Below, one piece after another: positions 13,531 through 14,561 of a DNA stretch of 14,561 nucleotides. Every line of letters begins with the position of its first letter. Position 1 is the stretch's first letter. The position numbers were made by a program, and so were the translations under genes. The DNA is from Minisyncoccota bacterium. GTDB taxonomy: Bacteria; Patescibacteriota; Minisyncoccia; Phycocordibacterales; GCA-2747955. Location: positions 1 to 14,561 of the forward strand of contig CALLVB010000058.1 in NCBI GenBank assembly GCA_938010795.1. Direction: 5' to 3'. The notes beneath the pieces are model-generated. The model did no database searches and was not told where the DNA came from. It saw only the letters and a program-made list of their open reading frames with translations.

Positions 13531-13710
13531 ATTAGTTGCTCTGGTTCCCTCACATTTGTGAGACGTCCGAGTAATTACAGAAGAGATTAGGGAATGTAAG
13601 TCTGAACTTAATTCAGCAGAGTCTCCCTTCTGTGATCACAAGACATACAACTAACAATAGGTATTCCCTATTGAACCGGAGCTTCTGATGTTTACATCAG
13701 AAGCAATTTT
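13531..13710 (+). ncRNA. Candidate structured RNA between rpmI and rplT (6S-like or L20-type leader)
   Basis: No coding frame is convincing here. The stretch has a promoter before it and a terminator at its end, giving an RNA of about 170-180 nt. Visible pairings: a 10-bp closing helix (13538-13547 with 13673-13682, one G-U); a 5'-strand hairpin CTCAC-ATTT-GTGAG (13549 region); a 10-bp internal arm (13574-13583 with 13627-13636) that carries CTGAA-CTTAA-TTCAG; a 3'-strand hairpin AATAGG/CCTATT (13656-13661, 13667-13672); and a 7-bp pairing of 13532-13538 with 13648-13654 that would cross or compete with the closing helix. A long rod with a central bubble holding hairpins resembles 6S RNA in size and plan. 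The alternative is an attenuator leader of rplT. I recognise no family sequence motif. Confidence 0.5.
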
Positions 13711-13712
13711 TA
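13681..13712 (+). terminator. Terminator of the intergenic RNA
   Basis: A perfect 10-bp stem GCTTCTGATG/CATCAGAAGC with a TTTA loop is followed by AATTTTTATT. Its first two bases overlap the closing helix of the RNA, so the two structures can nearly coexist. It could end a free RNA or act as an attenuator before rplT. Confidence 0.85.
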
Positions 13713-13717
13713 TTACA

Positions 13718-13886
13718 TGTGCTCTTCAAATAAGAGCACACAAAACCAGATTTCAGAATTTGGTGGCAGATTGAGGAAGCGCCGAATGAGTTTCTGAGAC
13801 GTACGTCAGTACGGTGAAGAAACGAATGAACGTACTGACAAAAATATGGCACAAATTCTGGAATCTCATTAACGCACAATATAATT
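13718..13886 (+). promoter_or_regulatory. Structured 5' leader of rplT with predicted pseudoknot
   Basis: A 9-bp hairpin (13718-13726 with 13732-13740) stands first. Then a 15-bp helix (13748-13762 with 13852-13866, one G-U) closes a domain. Inside it, GTCAGTACG (13805-13813) pairs with CGTACTGAC (13831-13839). The loop of that helix holds AGAAAC (13818-13823), which pairs with the upstream GTTTCT (13790-13795), an H-type pseudoknot. A local hairpin CGTAC-GTCA-GTACG (13800-13813) competes with this helix, so two states are possible. CGAATGA occurs twice (13783, 13823). In E. coli, L20 controls its operon through an mRNA pseudoknot; the position before rplT suggests similar autoregulation, by inference only. 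There is no Shine-Dalgarno before the ATG. Confidence 0.5.
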
Positions 13887-14561
13887 ATGGCACGAGTAAA
13901 AAGAGCAGTGATGAAAAACAAGCGGAAGAAGAAAATTCTAAAGCTTGCGAAAGGATTTAGAAATGCAAGATCAACAAAATACAAGCAGGCTAAACAGGGT
14001 GTTATCCGAGCTGGACAACACTCATTTGCTCACCGTCGAAAGAAAAAACGAGTAATGCGAAAAGAATGGCAAATCAACATCTCTTACGCAGTACAAGCCC
14101 TACAACCAGGACTATCATACTCACGATTTATCGACATGCTTACTAAAAAGGAAATTGCTGTTGACCGAAAGATTATGTCACAAATGATCAAGCAAGATCC
14201 TGAAGCATTTGGACGATTTGTAGAAGAAGTGACTGGAGAAAAAAATACTGGAACTATCCCAGCTATGACTCCAGTTGCAGAGAGAGCACCAAAGAAAGAA
14301 GTTGTTAAAGAAAAAGCTACTCCAAAGAAAGAAAAGAAAGTAGAAGCAAAAGAAGAAAAAGCTGAGGAAACTGAAAAGAAACCTGCAGCTAAAAAATCCG
14401 AAGGAGACGACCTAACAAAGATCGAAGGAATCGGACCAAAAATTGCAGAAACACTAACAAATGCAGGAGTAGCAACATTTGCAGAACTAGCAAAAACAGA
14501 CTCTGACAAAATTCAAGAAATTATCACAGACGTACGAGGATCACACGATTCAGGTACATGG
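13887..14561 (+). CDS. rplT: 50S ribosomal protein L20 with C-terminal helix-hairpin-helix extension (3' end outside window)
   Basis: The frame is open to the window end, 225 residues visible. Residues 1-117 are a normal L20: MARVKRAV, GFRNARSTKYKQAK, the FAHRRKKKRVMRKEWQINI stretch, the GLSYSRFI segment and a helical C-terminal domain. L20 binds 23S rRNA early in 50S assembly and represses its own operon in some bacteria. Residues 118-172 are a K/E/A/P-rich linker with repeated PKKE-like units. Residues about 174-215 are a helix-hairpin-helix unit (DDLTKIEGIGPKIAETLTNAG, then VATFAELAKT) of the kind found at the end of some L21 and other r-proteins. The extension nearly doubles the usual 115-120 residues. 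The ATG at 13887 matches the family start. A TATAAT at 13880-13885 is too close to the ATG to serve this gene. Confidence 0.9.
   Translation, partial: MARVKRAVMKNKRKKKILKLAKGFRNARSTKYKQAKQGVIRAGQHSFAHRRKKKRVMRKEWQINISYAVQALQPGLSYSRFIDMLTKKEIAVDRKIMSQMIKQDPEAFGRFVEEVTGEKNTGTIPAMTPVAERAPKKEVVKEKATPKKEKKVEAKEEKAEETEKKPAAKKSEGDDLTKIEGIGPKIAETLTNAGVATFAELAKTDSDKIQEIITDVRGSHDSGTW

Noticed and set aside
13880..13885. Perfect TATAAT as promoter of rplT
   Set aside because: It ends one base before the ATG, so transcription would begin inside the coding sequence.
13531..13886. tRNA, tmRNA, SRP RNA or RNase P RNA in the rpmI-rplT gap
   Set aside because: No cloverleaf, T-loop motif, CCA end, SRP GGAAG-type core or RNase P GAGGAAAGUC core is seen.
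13697..14509. Minus-strand frames (95 and 141 aa) opposite rplT
   Set aside because: They are shadows of the rplT frame, which is a clear L20 that simply lacks a stop inside the window.
1..14561. CRISPR array, insertion sequence, integrase, phage or defence system
   Set aside because: No regularly spaced repeats, transposase, integrase or known defence motifs are present; the content is mostly core genes.

Overview
The window looks like ordinary chromosome of an ultra-small Candidate Phyla Radiation (Patescibacteria) bacterium, most likely of Parcubacteria type. The signs are an AT-rich sequence, very tight packing, a shortened SMC, secreted proteins with fibronectin-like repeats, type IV prepilins with divergent bodies, K/E-rich tails on r-proteins, and many genes whose -10 box lies only 6-11 bases before the ATG (leaderless or nearly so). 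TGA is used as a stop, so the code is standard rather than the UGA-Gly code of Gracilibacteria. I see no rRNA, tRNA, CRISPR array, transposase or phage gene.

Layout. 1-950: the 3' end of RNase R (rnr), then an RppH-type Nudix hydrolase; both act in mRNA decay. 999-2547 (minus): a very acidic secreted protein with two fibronectin-like repeats, then an unrecognised 150-aa protein behind a near-consensus promoter. 2838-5087 (minus): a 749-residue SMC ATPase with short arms. 5217-6518 (plus): two type IV prepilins, each with its own promoter of identical geometry. 6564-8804: topoisomerase I (topA) with Cys4 zinc fingers. 8846-9929: two divergent unrecognised genes, both with clear Shine-Dalgarno sequences. 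9967-10584 (minus): an M50 site-2 protease. 10653-10898: ribosomal protein L28. 10940-12560 (minus): an overlapping operon of a ComEC-like metallo-beta-lactamase-fold protein and two tandem HIT proteins. 12643-14561: infC, rpmI and rplT, the last cut by the window end.

The most interesting part is 13472-13886, between rpmI and rplT. These genes normally sit side by side, but here about 415 bases separate them. The gap holds the rpmI terminator, a promoter embedded in that terminator, a structured RNA of about 170-180 nt with its own terminator, and then a second structured element with a 15-bp closing helix and a predicted pseudoknot directly before rplT. The rplT product itself carries a K/E-rich linker and a helix-hairpin-helix domain after the normal L20 domain. 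Other points of note are the shared TRTCGTGACGA element at the -35 position of both prepilin promoters, a C-terminal Cys/His motif on the first prepilin, the short-armed cysteine-free SMC, and the tandem HIT pair coupled to the ComEC-like gene.

Transcription units are short and most are closed by strong hairpin terminators, several of which serve convergent genes from both sides. All assignments come from reading the sequence by eye; no database search or folding program was run.
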